A stretch of DNA of 64,000 nucleotides from JAKALX01 sp964508715 (GTDB taxonomy: Bacteria > Chloroflexota > Dehalococcoidia > Tepidiformales > Tepidiformaceae), in assembly GCA_964508715.1 (NCBI GenBank), contig CAZDUX010000008.1, forward strand, positions 75,964 through 139,963, written 5' to 3'. The position numbers and the translations under genes were made by a program. The notes below the pieces were generated by a model, which saw only the letters and a list, made by a program, of their open reading frames with translations, was not told where the DNA came from and did not search any database. Shown here in pieces: positions 1 through 7,935 of this stretch (position 1 is the stretch's first letter; every line of letters begins with the position of its first letter).

Positions 1-327
1 AGGATGGGGATCGCCGGCTGCAGTGCCGCACATTTGACAGGTGAAGCCGTTCCTATCCAGTACGTAAGCGCGGGTCTCTTTCGAAACGTCCCTCTCAAAC
101 GCAGGCCGAGACTTCGTACTCACCAAGACATATTGCCCTGGCCGGAGGTCATCTCTATCGTTATGACTTTCGATGTGCATCCCTTCTTGCTCGCGAAGCT
201 CTCGAAGCCGTCGCCCCCATTCGGATGTACCGGCCACCTGGCGCAGGGTGTCAGAATCCAGTACTTCGCCTACATGCTGATTCAGGAATGTGCGAAGCTT
301 GGCGCGGGCACCAATTCGAGTTGCCAA
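1..327 (-). CDS. HNH restriction endonuclease, 3' end outside window (partial)
   Basis: The open frame runs off the left edge, giving 109 codons of the N-terminal part. The proposed start is a TTG at 327, with AAGGAG about 10 bases upstream inside the methyltransferase gene, so the two genes overlap by 46 bases. Residues about 20-75 resemble the winged-helix-like segment (EWGRRLRELREQEG, then LRPGQYVL) found before the nuclease domain in a family of HNH restriction enzymes. The visible end (VLDRNGFTCQMCG) is the first zinc-binding half of an HNH fold. The catalytic histidine and asparagine part lies outside the window. Tight coupling to a C5 methyltransferase argues for a type II restriction enzyme. 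Family assignment is from recognised sequence style, not a search. Confidence 0.75.
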   Translation of the reverse strand, partial: MATRIGARAKLRTFLNQHVGEVLDSDTLRQVAGTSEWGRRLRELREQEGMHIESHNDRDDLRPGQYVLVSTKSRPAFERDVSKETRAYVLDRNGFTCQMCGTAAGDPHP

Positions 328-1301
328 CTCGTTTCCACTCCTTGCTGCGTAGGGTCGTCCCGTGCGTTCAAGGCGACGCGAATGCTGTTGCCGACTGCCT
401 GGGCAACAGGCGGTGGGAAAGCGTTTCCGACCTGCTTGTACGACGATGTCTTCGCGCCTGTGAATTGCCACTCCGCGGGGAAACCCTGGATGAGGGCGGC
501 CATTTGTACCGTGAGGGATGGGTCACCAATGAACTCGGCCGGCGGGGGGGCTGCAGCTACCGTTTTGCCATTCACTCCGAGTGCCGCCCAGGCTTTTCGG
601 GCGCGTGTTGGGCCCAGATCTGGGCCCCCGTGCTTTTTGGAGCCACCTACCAGCGTAGGTGCGATCTGATTCGCTCGACTCGCCCACTCATCGGCGCCCT
701 TCCATCCCATCCGCTTCATTTCGCCCAAGAGAACCTCCCCGACGGTGGGTGGAGGGGTATTGCCTGGCTCTGGCCATCTGAACGCTGAGGCGTACTCGTC
801 CTTCATCGCGACACAGATGACGCGCGGGCGGAGCTGGGGAACACCAAAGTCGGACGCATGCAACAGTCGCCACGAGGGGGAATAGCCCAGCCATCGTAAT
901 CGGAGATTTATCTCTTCCCTATAATCGTCAAAGACCCGGTCAAGAAGACCTCTCACGTTCTCGATCATCACGGCACGTGGCTCGATTTCCTCAACGAGCC
1001 TGAGCATGGTCGGGAAGAGGTCGCGTTCGTCGTTCTTTCCCAGTTGCAAGCCAGCCTTGGAGAAGGGTGGACACGGAACGCCGCCTGCGAGTAGATCGAC
1101 TCCTGCGTACTCCGACCCAGACCAGCCCGTCACGTCACCGTGGATGACATTCCACTCGGGGCGGTTGTGACGGAGCGTGGCACATGCGTGAGGGTCGATT
1201 TCGACCAGGGCAAGGTGGGCGAAACCGGCCTTTTCGAGCCCGAGTGCCTGACCTCCGGCACCCGCGCAGATCTCGACCGAAGTGAGTTGATTGTCCGCCA
1301 T
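282..1301 (-). CDS. DNA (cytosine-5)-methyltransferase, type II R-M
   Basis: A 339-aa enzyme that would transfer a methyl group from S-adenosylmethionine to C5 of cytosine in a specific DNA site. The family motifs appear in order: SAM-binding motif I (AGAGGQALGLEKAG, residues 13-26), motif IV with catalytic Cys77 (GGVPCPPFS), motif VI ENVRG at 114-118, motif VIII QLRPR at 156-160, and a C-terminal QVGNAFPPPVAQAVG motif X. The target-recognition region lies between VIII and IX. The ATG at 1301 has GGGAG just upstream. The 3' end overlaps the HNH endonuclease gene in another frame, the usual layout of a restriction-modification pair. The recognition sequence cannot be read from the protein. Confidence 0.93.
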   Translation of the reverse strand: MADNQLTSVEICAGAGGQALGLEKAGFAHLALVEIDPHACATLRHNRPEWNVIHGDVTGWSGSEYAGVDLLAGGVPCPPFSKAGLQLGKNDERDLFPTMLRLVEEIEPRAVMIENVRGLLDRVFDDYREEINLRLRWLGYSPSWRLLHASDFGVPQLRPRVICVAMKDEYASAFRWPEPGNTPPPTVGEVLLGEMKRMGWKGADEWASRANQIAPTLVGGSKKHGGPDLGPTRARKAWAALGVNGKTVAAAPPPAEFIGDPSLTVQMAALIQGFPAEWQFTGAKTSSYKQVGNAFPPPVAQAVGNSIRVALNARDDPTQQGVETSWQLELVPAPSFAHS

Positions 1302-1671
1302 GCTCTCCCTACATAATCGCGCACGGATGTTCTGATCGCGAGCCTATCTTAGCTGAAACCCAGCGTGCGGGCGCAATGGGCGCTGAAGACCCCGGGAAGA
1401 GCCCCGACACTGATGGTTCCGTGCCGCTCACTTATCCTCTGGAGCCGCTTGTGACTCCCATTGCGCGACAGAAGGTGTCGCCAAGGCGGGGTACGGTGCT
1501 CTCCATAACACCATGCAGCCCTCAAGACTCCGCCAAGATTCTGCCAACGCGACGATAACGCGGCGACGCCCTATCATTGGTTGCCTATGCTTGCCCGCGG
1601 GGTTGCCCGGCGGGCTCGTCCGCCCCGCCACCACAACCGGCCGGGCCATCCCGTAACACTGAGGTCCACCA
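1302..1671. other. Intergenic region between divergent R-M and rplI operons
   Basis: About 370 bases with no convincing gene. On the minus strand a TAAGAT hexamer near 1345-1350 could be the -10 for the methyltransferase, with a leader of roughly 40 bases. On the plus strand TATGCT near 1587 is a weak -10 candidate for rplI. A GC-rich inverted repeat lies around 1596-1630. I found no tRNA-like arm or T-loop. A 60-codon open frame in the middle has no Shine-Dalgarno sequence and no recognisable features, and I do not call it. Confidence 0.5.
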
Positions 1672-2262
1672 ATGAAGGTCGTCTTTTTCGAAGACGTGGA
1701 AGGTACTGCGCAGGTCGGCGAGGTGAAGGAAGTCAAGAATGGCTTCTACCGTAACTTCCTGCTCCCCCGCGGCATTGCGGGCCCCACGTCGCGCGATAAC
1801 CTCCAGCGCGCCAACTCCCTCGCCCAGAAGGAGGCACGCCGCCAGGAGAAGCTCGACTCCGAAGCCCGCTCCGTCGCCGACCGCATCCAGGGATACACCG
1901 TCACCATCGAGGCACGCGTCGGTGAGACGGGCCGTCTCTTCGGCTCGGTTACGAACCGCGATGTTGCCGAGAAACTGAACGCGTCGGCCGGTGTGAGCAT
2001 CGATGCCCACACCATCCTCCTGGCTGAGCCGATTCGCGAGATTGGCAGGCGCCCGGTGACCGTGAAGTTCACGCGGAACGTCTCGTCGGAAGTAATCGTC
2101 GATGTCCAGCCAGACGAGGCGTCGAGGCCGGTGGTCGCGAAGCTCCTTGCCGAACGCGAAGCTGAGGCGAAGGCTGCCGAAGCTGCAGCGAAGGCCGCTG
2201 CCGAAGCCGCTGCAAAGGCTGCCGCCGAAGCCGGCGACGATACCGAACCGTCGGGCGAATAA
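1672..2262 (+). CDS. rplI: 50S ribosomal protein L9 with extended tail
   Basis: L9 binds 23S rRNA at the base of the L1 stalk. The N-terminal domain is clear: MKVVFFEDVEGTAQVGEVKEV followed by the NGFYRNFLLPRGIA loop at about residues 22-36. A long connecting helix and the C-terminal domain (GRLFGSVTNRDVAE) end near residue 148, the usual length. About 45 further residues follow, almost entirely alanine, glutamate and lysine with a three- to four-residue helical periodicity, ending in an acidic stretch. GAGG lies eight bases before the ATG. The gene leads the operon that continues into dnaB, a common neighbour of rplI in bacteria. Confidence 0.95.
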   Translation: MKVVFFEDVEGTAQVGEVKEVKNGFYRNFLLPRGIAGPTSRDNLQRANSLAQKEARRQEKLDSEARSVADRIQGYTVTIEARVGETGRLFGSVTNRDVAEKLNASAGVSIDAHTILLAEPIREIGRRPVTVKFTRNVSSEVIVDVQPDEASRPVVAKLLAEREAEAKAAEAAAKAAAEAAAKAAAEAGDDTEPSGE

Positions 2263-2271
2263 GGCACTCGT

Positions 2272-2340
2272 GGAAAGGAGGTAGCCGGGAACCAGCCTGC
2301 TTGCGTTTGGCACCCTTCTGCAGCGCCGGCTCCTCCTTCC
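2272..2340 (+). promoter_or_regulatory. Inverted repeat with buried Shine-Dalgarno ahead of dnaB
   Basis: The rplI-dnaB spacer contains GGAAAGGAGGTAGCCGG (2272-2288), which pairs with CCGGCTCCTCCTTCC (2326-2340). The stem is about 15 base pairs with two single-base bulges and a 37-base loop. The 5' arm holds a perfect AGGAGG. The 3' arm is anti-Shine-Dalgarno-like and ends four bases before the dnaB ATG at 2345, which has no ribosome-binding site of its own nearby. The sequence fits a translational control element or an mRNA fold that moves the upstream AGGAGG close to the start. There is no T-run, so it is not a standard terminator. The function is inference. Confidence 0.5.
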
Positions 2341-2344
2341 GCTC

Positions 2345-3736
2345 ATGACCCTCGCACCGTTCGAACGCCTTCCCCCGCACGATATCGAGGCCGAGGAATC
2401 CGTGGTCGCGGCCCTCATGGTCGACCCGCAGGCTATCCTCGCTGTCTACAATATCCTCAAGCCCATCGACTTCTTCCGTGAGAAGAATGGCTGGATCTAC
2501 GACGCCTGTGTCGAACTATGGAACCGTGACGAGGCGATCAACCAGATCACCGTCGCCCACGAACTCGCTCGCCGCGACCAGCTCGAGGATGCCGGTGGCC
2601 AGGCGTATCTGTCCGACATTATCCGCCGCCTGCCCACCAGCCTGGGTGCGGAGTTCTACGCCCGTATCGTCAAGCGCGATGCCACCTATCGCGGGCTCAT
2701 CGCTGCCTCCACCGCGATCATGCAGATGGCGTACGAGGCCCCGGCCGAGCTGGAGCAGGTGTTCTCTCGCGCCGAAGACCTCCTGCAGCGGCTTCGGGGC
2801 GGCGAGAACTTCCGCGACTTCGTCCACATCCGCCAGCTGCTGAGTGCCTACCTCGACCAGGACGCCGACGACCTGGAGCGCCAGGAACTCACCTCCATCC
2901 GTACCGGTTATTCCGATCTCGACACACTGCTCGGTGGACTCAAGCGGTCCGACCTGGTCATCGTTGGCGCGCGCCCATCCGTCGGCAAGTCGAGTTTCGC
3001 GCTCGGGATCGCCCGGAACGCGGCCATCATGCAGCGCGGGAATGTGGCGTTCTATTCGCTCGAAATGTCGGGCGAACAACTCGCCATCCGGCTGCTCTCA
3101 TCGGAGTCGAGTGTCGATGGGACGCGGCTACGGCTCGGGCAGAACACCGAGATGGAGGAGCGCCGTATCGTCGCTGCGACTGGCCGCCTCTCCGAGGCCA
3201 ACATCTGGTTCGACGATACGCCGATTCTCACGGCCGCCGAGCTGCGGGCGAAGTCACGCCGCCTTGCCAACGAAGCCGGGGGTCTCGACCTCATCATCAT
3301 CGACTACCTGCAACTCATGCAGGGTGAGCACGGTGGCCGCAACGAGAACCGTGTCCAGGAGATCAGCTACATCTCGCGCACGCTCAAGGGGCTGGCGCGT
3401 GAACTCGATGTGCCAATCGTCGCCCTCGCCCAGCTCTCGCGCGCCATCGAGAACCGCAATCCCCGCATCCCGATGCTCTCGGACCTCCGCGATTCGGGTT
3501 CCATCGAGCAGGATGCCGACATCGTGATGTTCCTCAGCCGCGAAGACATGTATGTCAGCCCCGAGCAGTGGGCGGCCGATCACCCGGAGCTCCCGGCCAG
3601 CGCCTACCCGAAGGGCGTGGCGCAGGTGCATGTCGCCAAGCACCGCAACGGTCCCACGGGAATGGTCGAGCTCCGCTTCCGTGAGCGCTTTGCCCGTTTC
3701 GAGGACTGGGTGCTCCGCCCGGATGAGGAAGAATGA
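2345..3736 (+). CDS. dnaB: Replicative DNA helicase DnaB
   Basis: A 463-aa RecA-fold hexameric helicase that unwinds DNA at the replication fork. The N-terminal domain begins with the family-typical RLPPHDIEAEESV. The Walker A motif GARPSVGKSS is at about residue 209. Walker B (LIIIDYLQLM) is near 317-326, followed by the LKGLARELDVPIVALAQLSR and DSGSIEQDADIV motifs and the C-terminal HVAKHRNGPTG strand. Length is normal, with no intein. The ATG at 2345 is chosen because it gives the standard N-terminus; an in-frame stop lies at 2282. The stop codon overlaps the next start (ATGA), so helicase and primosomal partners are translationally coupled. Confidence 0.97.
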   Translation: MTLAPFERLPPHDIEAEESVVAALMVDPQAILAVYNILKPIDFFREKNGWIYDACVELWNRDEAINQITVAHELARRDQLEDAGGQAYLSDIIRRLPTSLGAEFYARIVKRDATYRGLIAASTAIMQMAYEAPAELEQVFSRAEDLLQRLRGGENFRDFVHIRQLLSAYLDQDADDLERQELTSIRTGYSDLDTLLGGLKRSDLVIVGARPSVGKSSFALGIARNAAIMQRGNVAFYSLEMSGEQLAIRLLSSESSVDGTRLRLGQNTEMEERRIVAATGRLSEANIWFDDTPILTAAELRAKSRRLANEAGGLDLIIIDYLQLMQGEHGGRNENRVQEISYISRTLKGLARELDVPIVALAQLSRAIENRNPRIPMLSDLRDSGSIEQDADIVMFLSREDMYVSPEQWAADHPELPASAYPKGVAQVHVAKHRNGPTGMVELRFRERFARFEDWVLRPDEEE

Positions 3737-4443
3737 GCGATTTCCAGGGCTTCCCCGGCATCAGCAAGGCGACCACTATCCCCAACCTGTTTTTCACCGC
3801 CGTCTTGCCGGAACTCGAAACCCCGGCGGAGTTGCTCGCATTCCTCTGGGTCTCCCGCATCACGCAGGAGCGGACGCCCGGCGAACGATTCGTGACTGAA
3901 GACGAGGTGTGGGCCTATCCGGGCGCACGCGGTTCGTTCGACCGCCTGGGGGCTGGCCGTGAAGGCCTCACGCTGGCTCTCGAAGCGCTCGTCCGCAGGC
4001 GCGCACTGCTGGCACTCTCCCTTGCCAGTGCCGATGGTGAAGAGCAGCTCTACTTCGTGAACAATCCCGCCTCGCGCCGGCTCATCGCGCGGGCGCGTGG
4101 CGGAGACCTCGAGTTGCGCCCTGCGGCAATCATCCAGCCTACCTGCGACCCCGGGGAGCGCCCCAATATCTTCCGGCTCTACGAGGAACAGATCGGGACC
4201 ATTACACCGATGGTTGGCGATAAGCTCATCGAGGCCGAGGAGCGCTATTCTCCGGAGTGGATCGCCGAGGCGTTTCGCGAGGCGGCCGAGCTCAACGTGC
4301 GCTCCTGGCGCTACATCGAACGCATCCTGATCCGGTGGGCCGAGGAGGGCCGCTCGTATGAAACGCCTGGACGAGATCCTCTCCAAGACGAAAAGCAGCG
4401 CTTCCTTGGAGGATTCGAGCATCTCGCAAACCGACACCGATGA
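3733..4443 (+). CDS. DnaD-domain primosomal protein
   Basis: A 236-aa protein. The C-terminal part (about residues 155-220: NIFRLYEEQIGTITPMVG, then AFREAAELNVRSWRYIERIL) is a recognisable DnaB_2/DnaD-type domain, ending in the W-x-Y-I-x-x-I-L helix. The N-terminal 130 residues look like a winged-helix module (LLAFLWVSRITQ, then LEALVRRRALL). DnaD proteins remodel DNA and help load the replicative helicase during initiation in Firmicutes and relatives. The context supports this: the start overlaps dnaB by four bases and the 3' end overlaps the helicase-loader-like gene by 86 bases. The extreme C-terminus beyond the DnaD domain is unremarkable. Confidence 0.85.
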   Translation: MSDFQGFPGISKATTIPNLFFTAVLPELETPAELLAFLWVSRITQERTPGERFVTEDEVWAYPGARGSFDRLGAGREGLTLALEALVRRRALLALSLASADGEEQLYFVNNPASRRLIARARGGDLELRPAAIIQPTCDPGERPNIFRLYEEQIGTITPMVGDKLIEAEERYSPEWIAEAFREAAELNVRSWRYIERILIRWAEEGRSYETPGRDPLQDEKQRFLGGFEHLANRHR

Positions 4444-5752
4444 TGCCAGCCCCGGCGATACCTGTCCCATCTGCCATGGGGCGGGCTTTGTCCGCCGTGC
4501 ACGCCCGGTCGACGACCCGCGCTTTGGCAAGGCCGAGCCGTGTGATTGTGTGCTGCAGGAGGCCGAAGACGTGCGCAAGGGCCGTCTCGAACGCATCTCC
4601 AATCTCGGCGCCCTGACGCGCTTCACCTTCGATTCGCTCGTACCCGCTGGCCGCGGCCGCGAGAGTGATGCCTTTGACGCCGCTGCCGAGAATGCGAAAG
4701 CCTACGCGGCGGAGGCAGCCGGCTGGCTCGTCCTCACCGGCTCATCGGGAACGGGCAAGACGCATCTTGCCGCCGCCATCGCCAACGACCGTATCGCTCG
4801 TGGCTATCCCGCGCTCTTCATGGTCGTCCCCGACCTGCTCGATCACCTTCGCGCCAGCCAGGACCCGGCACGCGATGAGCTGGGCTACCATCAACTCTTC
4901 GAACAGGTGCGCAACGCGCCCTTTCTCGTGCTCGACGACATCGACGCCACGAGCGGCACACCCTGGGGCCGCGAGAAGCTCTTCCAGGTGGTCAATCACC
5001 GGTATAACACCGAGTTGCCGACCGTTTTCACGACGACAACGCCGGTCCGGCAGCTCGACGATCGCCTGGCCAGCCGTCTCTCAAACCCCGAGATAGCAAC
5101 CATCGTATCGCTCGACGGGCCCGCCAGTAGCGGCTACCAGCAGGTTGGCGGCATGACCCGGGAGCGCCTGGCCGGGCACACCTTCCGTGATTTCGACACG
5201 CGCTCGCCCGGCCTGCGCACCGAGGAACGTGAGTCCCTCGAAGCCGCCCTCAGTGCTTCCCGTGCTTTTGCCGAAGATCCCCGTGGCTGGCTCCTCCTCG
5301 TTGGCGGCAACGGTTGCGGAAAGACGCATCTCGCCTGTGCCATCGCCAGCCGCTGCCTTTCGAACGGCCGAAGCGTCTTTTTTGCTGTCGTGCCTGATCT
5401 GCTCGACCATCTGCGGGCCTCGTTCGCTCCGGGCAATGATGTGCCCTACGACGAACTCTTCGACACGATCCGGAACGCCGATGTCCTTGTCCTCGACGAC
5501 TACGGCGCCCAGCAAAGCACACCGTGGGCCCAGGAGAAGCTCTACCAGGTCGTCAACTATCGGACGGTCGCAGGTCTCCCAACCGTGGTGACCTCCGACC
5601 GCCCGATTGACGAACTGCAGGCCGCACAACCACGCATCCTTACCCGGATGCTCGACCCGCAGACGGGCACACTCATTTACATCAGTGCCCCCCACCACCG
5701 CCTGGGCCGCCTTACGACTTCCGAGTCGCGCTCTTTGCGCCCGCGGCGCTAG
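4358..5752 (+). CDS. Double-AAA+ DnaC/DnaI-like helicase loader
   Basis: A 464-aa protein. Near the N-terminus is a CxxC...CxC zinc cluster (CPIC at 36-39, CDC at 62-64), as in DnaC/DnaI-type proteins. Two complete AAA+ modules follow. Module 1 has Walker A GSSGTGKT at about 127-134 and Walker B LVLDDID near 190. Module 2 has Walker A GGNGCGKT at about 315 and Walker B LVLDDYG near 377. Both modules contain VVPDLLDHLRAS and TPW..EKL.QVVN, so this is an internal duplication. Single-module loaders are typically about 250-330 aa. The ATG at 4358 has GAGGAGGG six to seven bases upstream. Operon position after dnaB and dnaD supports helicase loading; the role of the second ATPase module is unknown. 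Confidence 0.88.
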   Translation: MKRLDEILSKTKSSASLEDSSISQTDTDDASPGDTCPICHGAGFVRRARPVDDPRFGKAEPCDCVLQEAEDVRKGRLERISNLGALTRFTFDSLVPAGRGRESDAFDAAAENAKAYAAEAAGWLVLTGSSGTGKTHLAAAIANDRIARGYPALFMVVPDLLDHLRASQDPARDELGYHQLFEQVRNAPFLVLDDIDATSGTPWGREKLFQVVNHRYNTELPTVFTTTTPVRQLDDRLASRLSNPEIATIVSLDGPASSGYQQVGGMTRERLAGHTFRDFDTRSPGLRTEERESLEAALSASRAFAEDPRGWLLLVGGNGCGKTHLACAIASRCLSNGRSVFFAVVPDLLDHLRASFAPGNDVPYDELFDTIRNADVLVLDDYGAQQSTPWAQEKLYQVVNYRTVAGLPTVVTSDRPIDELQAAQPRILTRMLDPQTGTLIYISAPHHRLGRLTTSESRSLRPRR

Positions 5753-5997
5753 ATCGGCTCTGTCGTGAGCTCATCGAGGAACAGGCGGATGCCTTCAGCA
5801 ACTGCTTCGTCACGGCCGGACACCTCGTAGATCCGCCCGAGGTCCGCGCGCACGTGGTCGAGGAAGGCCTCGGGATCGGCGTCTGGTTCTGAACGAACCC
5901 GCGCGAACTCCAGCGCGAGGTCATCGGCGATGCTCCGCACCTGCTGTGCGTACTCTTCATCCTGGAACACTGGCGTGTTGGTTTGATCCGTGGTCAT
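5749..5997 (-). CDS. Small acidic hypothetical protein (82 aa)
   Basis: An 82-residue acidic, soluble, helix-rich protein with no family I can name. The start at 5997 is supported by GGGAGG six bases upstream; a longer in-frame version back to 6132 lacks coding character. The gene is convergent with the helicase-loader gene, and the two stop codons share the palindrome CTAG at 5749-5752. It has no cysteines, signal peptide or membrane segment. The divergent region up to the next plus-strand gene (5998-6213) contains a CCCAACC/GGTTGGG hairpin near 6129-6151 and a TAGATT hexamer near 6179-6184 that may serve the stress-protein operon. Confidence 0.65.
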   Translation of the reverse strand: MTTDQTNTPVFQDEEYAQQVRSIADDLALEFARVRSEPDADPEAFLDHVRADLGRIYEVSGRDEAVAEGIRLFLDELTTEPI

Positions 5998-6213
5998 TCC
6001 ACACCTCCCAATCTCCGGCGAGGATCCGCCGGCTTCCATCGTCGCTGAATGCCGGCCACCTCGACAGGGCCCTCCGAACCCATGTTCGGGCCCACTCGGC
6101 TGAACATGCACCCTGGCCGCATCGGCCCCCAACCTCTGGTTCGGTTGGGCCTGTCATCCCCGGTCGTTCTCGGGCACCATAGATTGGATTGGATATCCGG
6201 CGGAGGACGCCCG

Positions 6214-7020
6214 ATGGTCAGTTATCTTCTCGTTCCTGTCGATGGCTCTCCGGAAGCAGAGGCTACCATCCCCGTCGCGGCGGCAATCGCGGCCCGTCTC
6301 CGTGCTGGCCTGCACCTCCTGCGGGTCACTCGCTACGATTTCGAATGTGCTGCCGCCGAGAAGGAGATGGACGATCTCGTAGCACGGCACGGCGCCACAT
6401 CGGGGAGCGTCGTCGTGTCCGGCAACGTCTTCCGCACGATCCTCAATCACCTCGATGAGGACCCGGGCGGCCTCGTCGCGATGAGCACCCACGGCCGTTC
6501 ACGCCTTTTCGAAGAGGTAATGGGCAGCACCGCTCTCACCCTTGTCCGGATGCTCTCACGCCCGGTCATCGTCTACCGGCCAACCGGCCAGGAAGCGGCC
6601 CCCGAGAGCCGCATGCCTATCGAGACGATCGTCGTCCCGGTCGATGGCTCTGACTTCGCCGAGTCAATGATCCCTGTTGCCGCGGAGTTCGCGAAGGCGA
6701 TAGGTGCGGGGATCGAACTGATCCAGGTCATTCCCTCCGTCGACCGCCCTGGCCCGGGTGATGTCATCGAATCATCGTATGTCCGTGGCCACGCTGAGGC
6801 GCTGCAACGTGATACCGGGGTCCCCGTGAGTTTCGAAACCCTCCACGGCGACCCCGCGAAGGTGATCCCCGAGTACGTTCGAACGCGCCCCGGCGCCATG
6901 CTCGCCATGACGACCCATGCCCGCCGGGGGATCGAACGCATCGCGTTCGGTGGCGTGGCGAACGCCTGTATTCGCCACTCTGGCGTGCCAATCCTTCTCC
7001 GCCACCCGGGGAGCCAGTAA
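6214..7020 (+). CDS. Universal stress protein, two UspA domains
   Basis: A 268-aa cytosolic protein made of two UspA folds, about residues 1-125 and 133-268. Each begins with the family strand (YLLVPVDGS; TIVVPVDGS) and ends with the nucleotide-loop region (STHGRSRLFEEVMGS; TTHARRGIERIAFGG). The ATP-binding G-x2-G-x9-G-S/T pattern is imperfect in both: the second glycine is replaced in domain 1 and the final residue is changed in domain 2. ATP binding is therefore uncertain. The ATG at 6214 has GGAGG seven bases upstream; the frame remains open about 55 codons further but without coding character. It is the first gene of a three-gene cluster with another Usp protein and an alcohol dehydrogenase. 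Confidence 0.9.
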   Translation: MVSYLLVPVDGSPEAEATIPVAAAIAARLRAGLHLLRVTRYDFECAAAEKEMDDLVARHGATSGSVVVSGNVFRTILNHLDEDPGGLVAMSTHGRSRLFEEVMGSTALTLVRMLSRPVIVYRPTGQEAAPESRMPIETIVVPVDGSDFAESMIPVAAEFAKAIGAGIELIQVIPSVDRPGPGDVIESSYVRGHAEALQRDTGVPVSFETLHGDPAKVIPEYVRTRPGAMLAMTTHARRGIERIAFGGVANACIRHSGVPILLRHPGSQ

Positions 7021-7051
7021 CGCTCCCGAAAGCTGAAGGAGGGGTACCGAC

Positions 7052-7927
7052 ATGCCGCCCACAATCCTCGTTACCAACGATGGCTCCCAGCAAGCGCTGC
7101 GCGCGCTCCCCCATGCTGCACTCCTTGCCGGGAACGCAGGGGCCGATCTCATCCTTCTCCGCGTTCTCGACCCGGATGCGGAGCTCACACATGTTGCCGC
7201 CCGCGATCGTCCGGCCGTCATCCGCGCCCTCGTAACAGGCTGGCAGGCTGAATTGACCGAACTCCTTGCAAATCGCGAGATCCGTGGCAGGGCCGAGGTT
7301 CGCATTCTCGGCGAGGCTGAACGGCTTTCCGACGCGGTCGTCTCTGCTGCCCAGGAGCATGACGCGTTGCTCATTGCCATGCATTCCCGCGGCGCCGGCG
7401 CAATCCGCCATGCACTGCTGGGGAGTGTTGCGCTTGGAGTACTCGGCGGAACATCGCTCCCGGTTATGCTCACCGGACCCCATGCAGCCGACCCGCCGGC
7501 TATCCACCGCGAGGGGTACCGGCTCATCATCACCAGTGACGGGTCGCCCGCGTCCGATATCGTCGTTATCTCCATGGCCCCGGTGCTTGCCGCTATCGAT
7601 GGCCATGTGCGCCTGCTCCACATCTGCGAGCTCCGTTCGGGGAGGCCCGCACCCGAGACCGAAGTTGCGCTCGCCAACCGCCACCTCGAGGGCATCCGCA
7701 AGATCCTTCCGCCGACCCTTCAGAGTGAGGTCGAGACCGCCGTGTGCTGTGATGCGTGCACGGTCGCCAACGACATCCTCAGGGCGGCGGAGCGCTACCG
7801 GGCCGATGCGATCGCCTTGAGTACGCATGGCCATAGCGCTCTTCGCCACCTCATCGCGGGCAGCAACGCACTCGACCTCCTCTCGCAGTCGCCGGTCCCC
7901 CTCATTCTCACCCGGTATCCTGGATAG
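7052..7927 (+). CDS. Universal stress protein, two UspA domains (second copy)
   Basis: A 291-aa tandem UspA protein, 31 bases downstream of the first, with AGGAGGGG before its ATG. Domain 1 (about 1-140) has TILVTNDGS and MHSRGAGAIRHALLGS. Domain 2 (about 150-291) has LIITSDGSPASD and LSTHGHSALRHLIAGS, closer to the ATP-binding consensus than the neighbour. The two proteins differ enough that the duplication is old. Usp proteins act in dormancy, hypoxia and energy stress. Clustering with an AdhA-like dehydrogenase recalls redox-stress gene sets known from other bacteria. The role here is inference. Confidence 0.9.
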   Translation: MPPTILVTNDGSQQALRALPHAALLAGNAGADLILLRVLDPDAELTHVAARDRPAVIRALVTGWQAELTELLANREIRGRAEVRILGEAERLSDAVVSAAQEHDALLIAMHSRGAGAIRHALLGSVALGVLGGTSLPVMLTGPHAADPPAIHREGYRLIITSDGSPASDIVVISMAPVLAAIDGHVRLLHICELRSGRPAPETEVALANRHLEGIRKILPPTLQSEVETAVCCDACTVANDILRAAERYRADAIALSTHGHSALRHLIAGSNALDLLSQSPVPLILTRYPG

Positions 7928-7935
7928 GAAGAGCC

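Noticed and set aside
1376..1558. A 60-codon frame between the R-M and rplI genes
   Set aside because: No Shine-Dalgarno, no conserved-looking residues, low-complexity composition.
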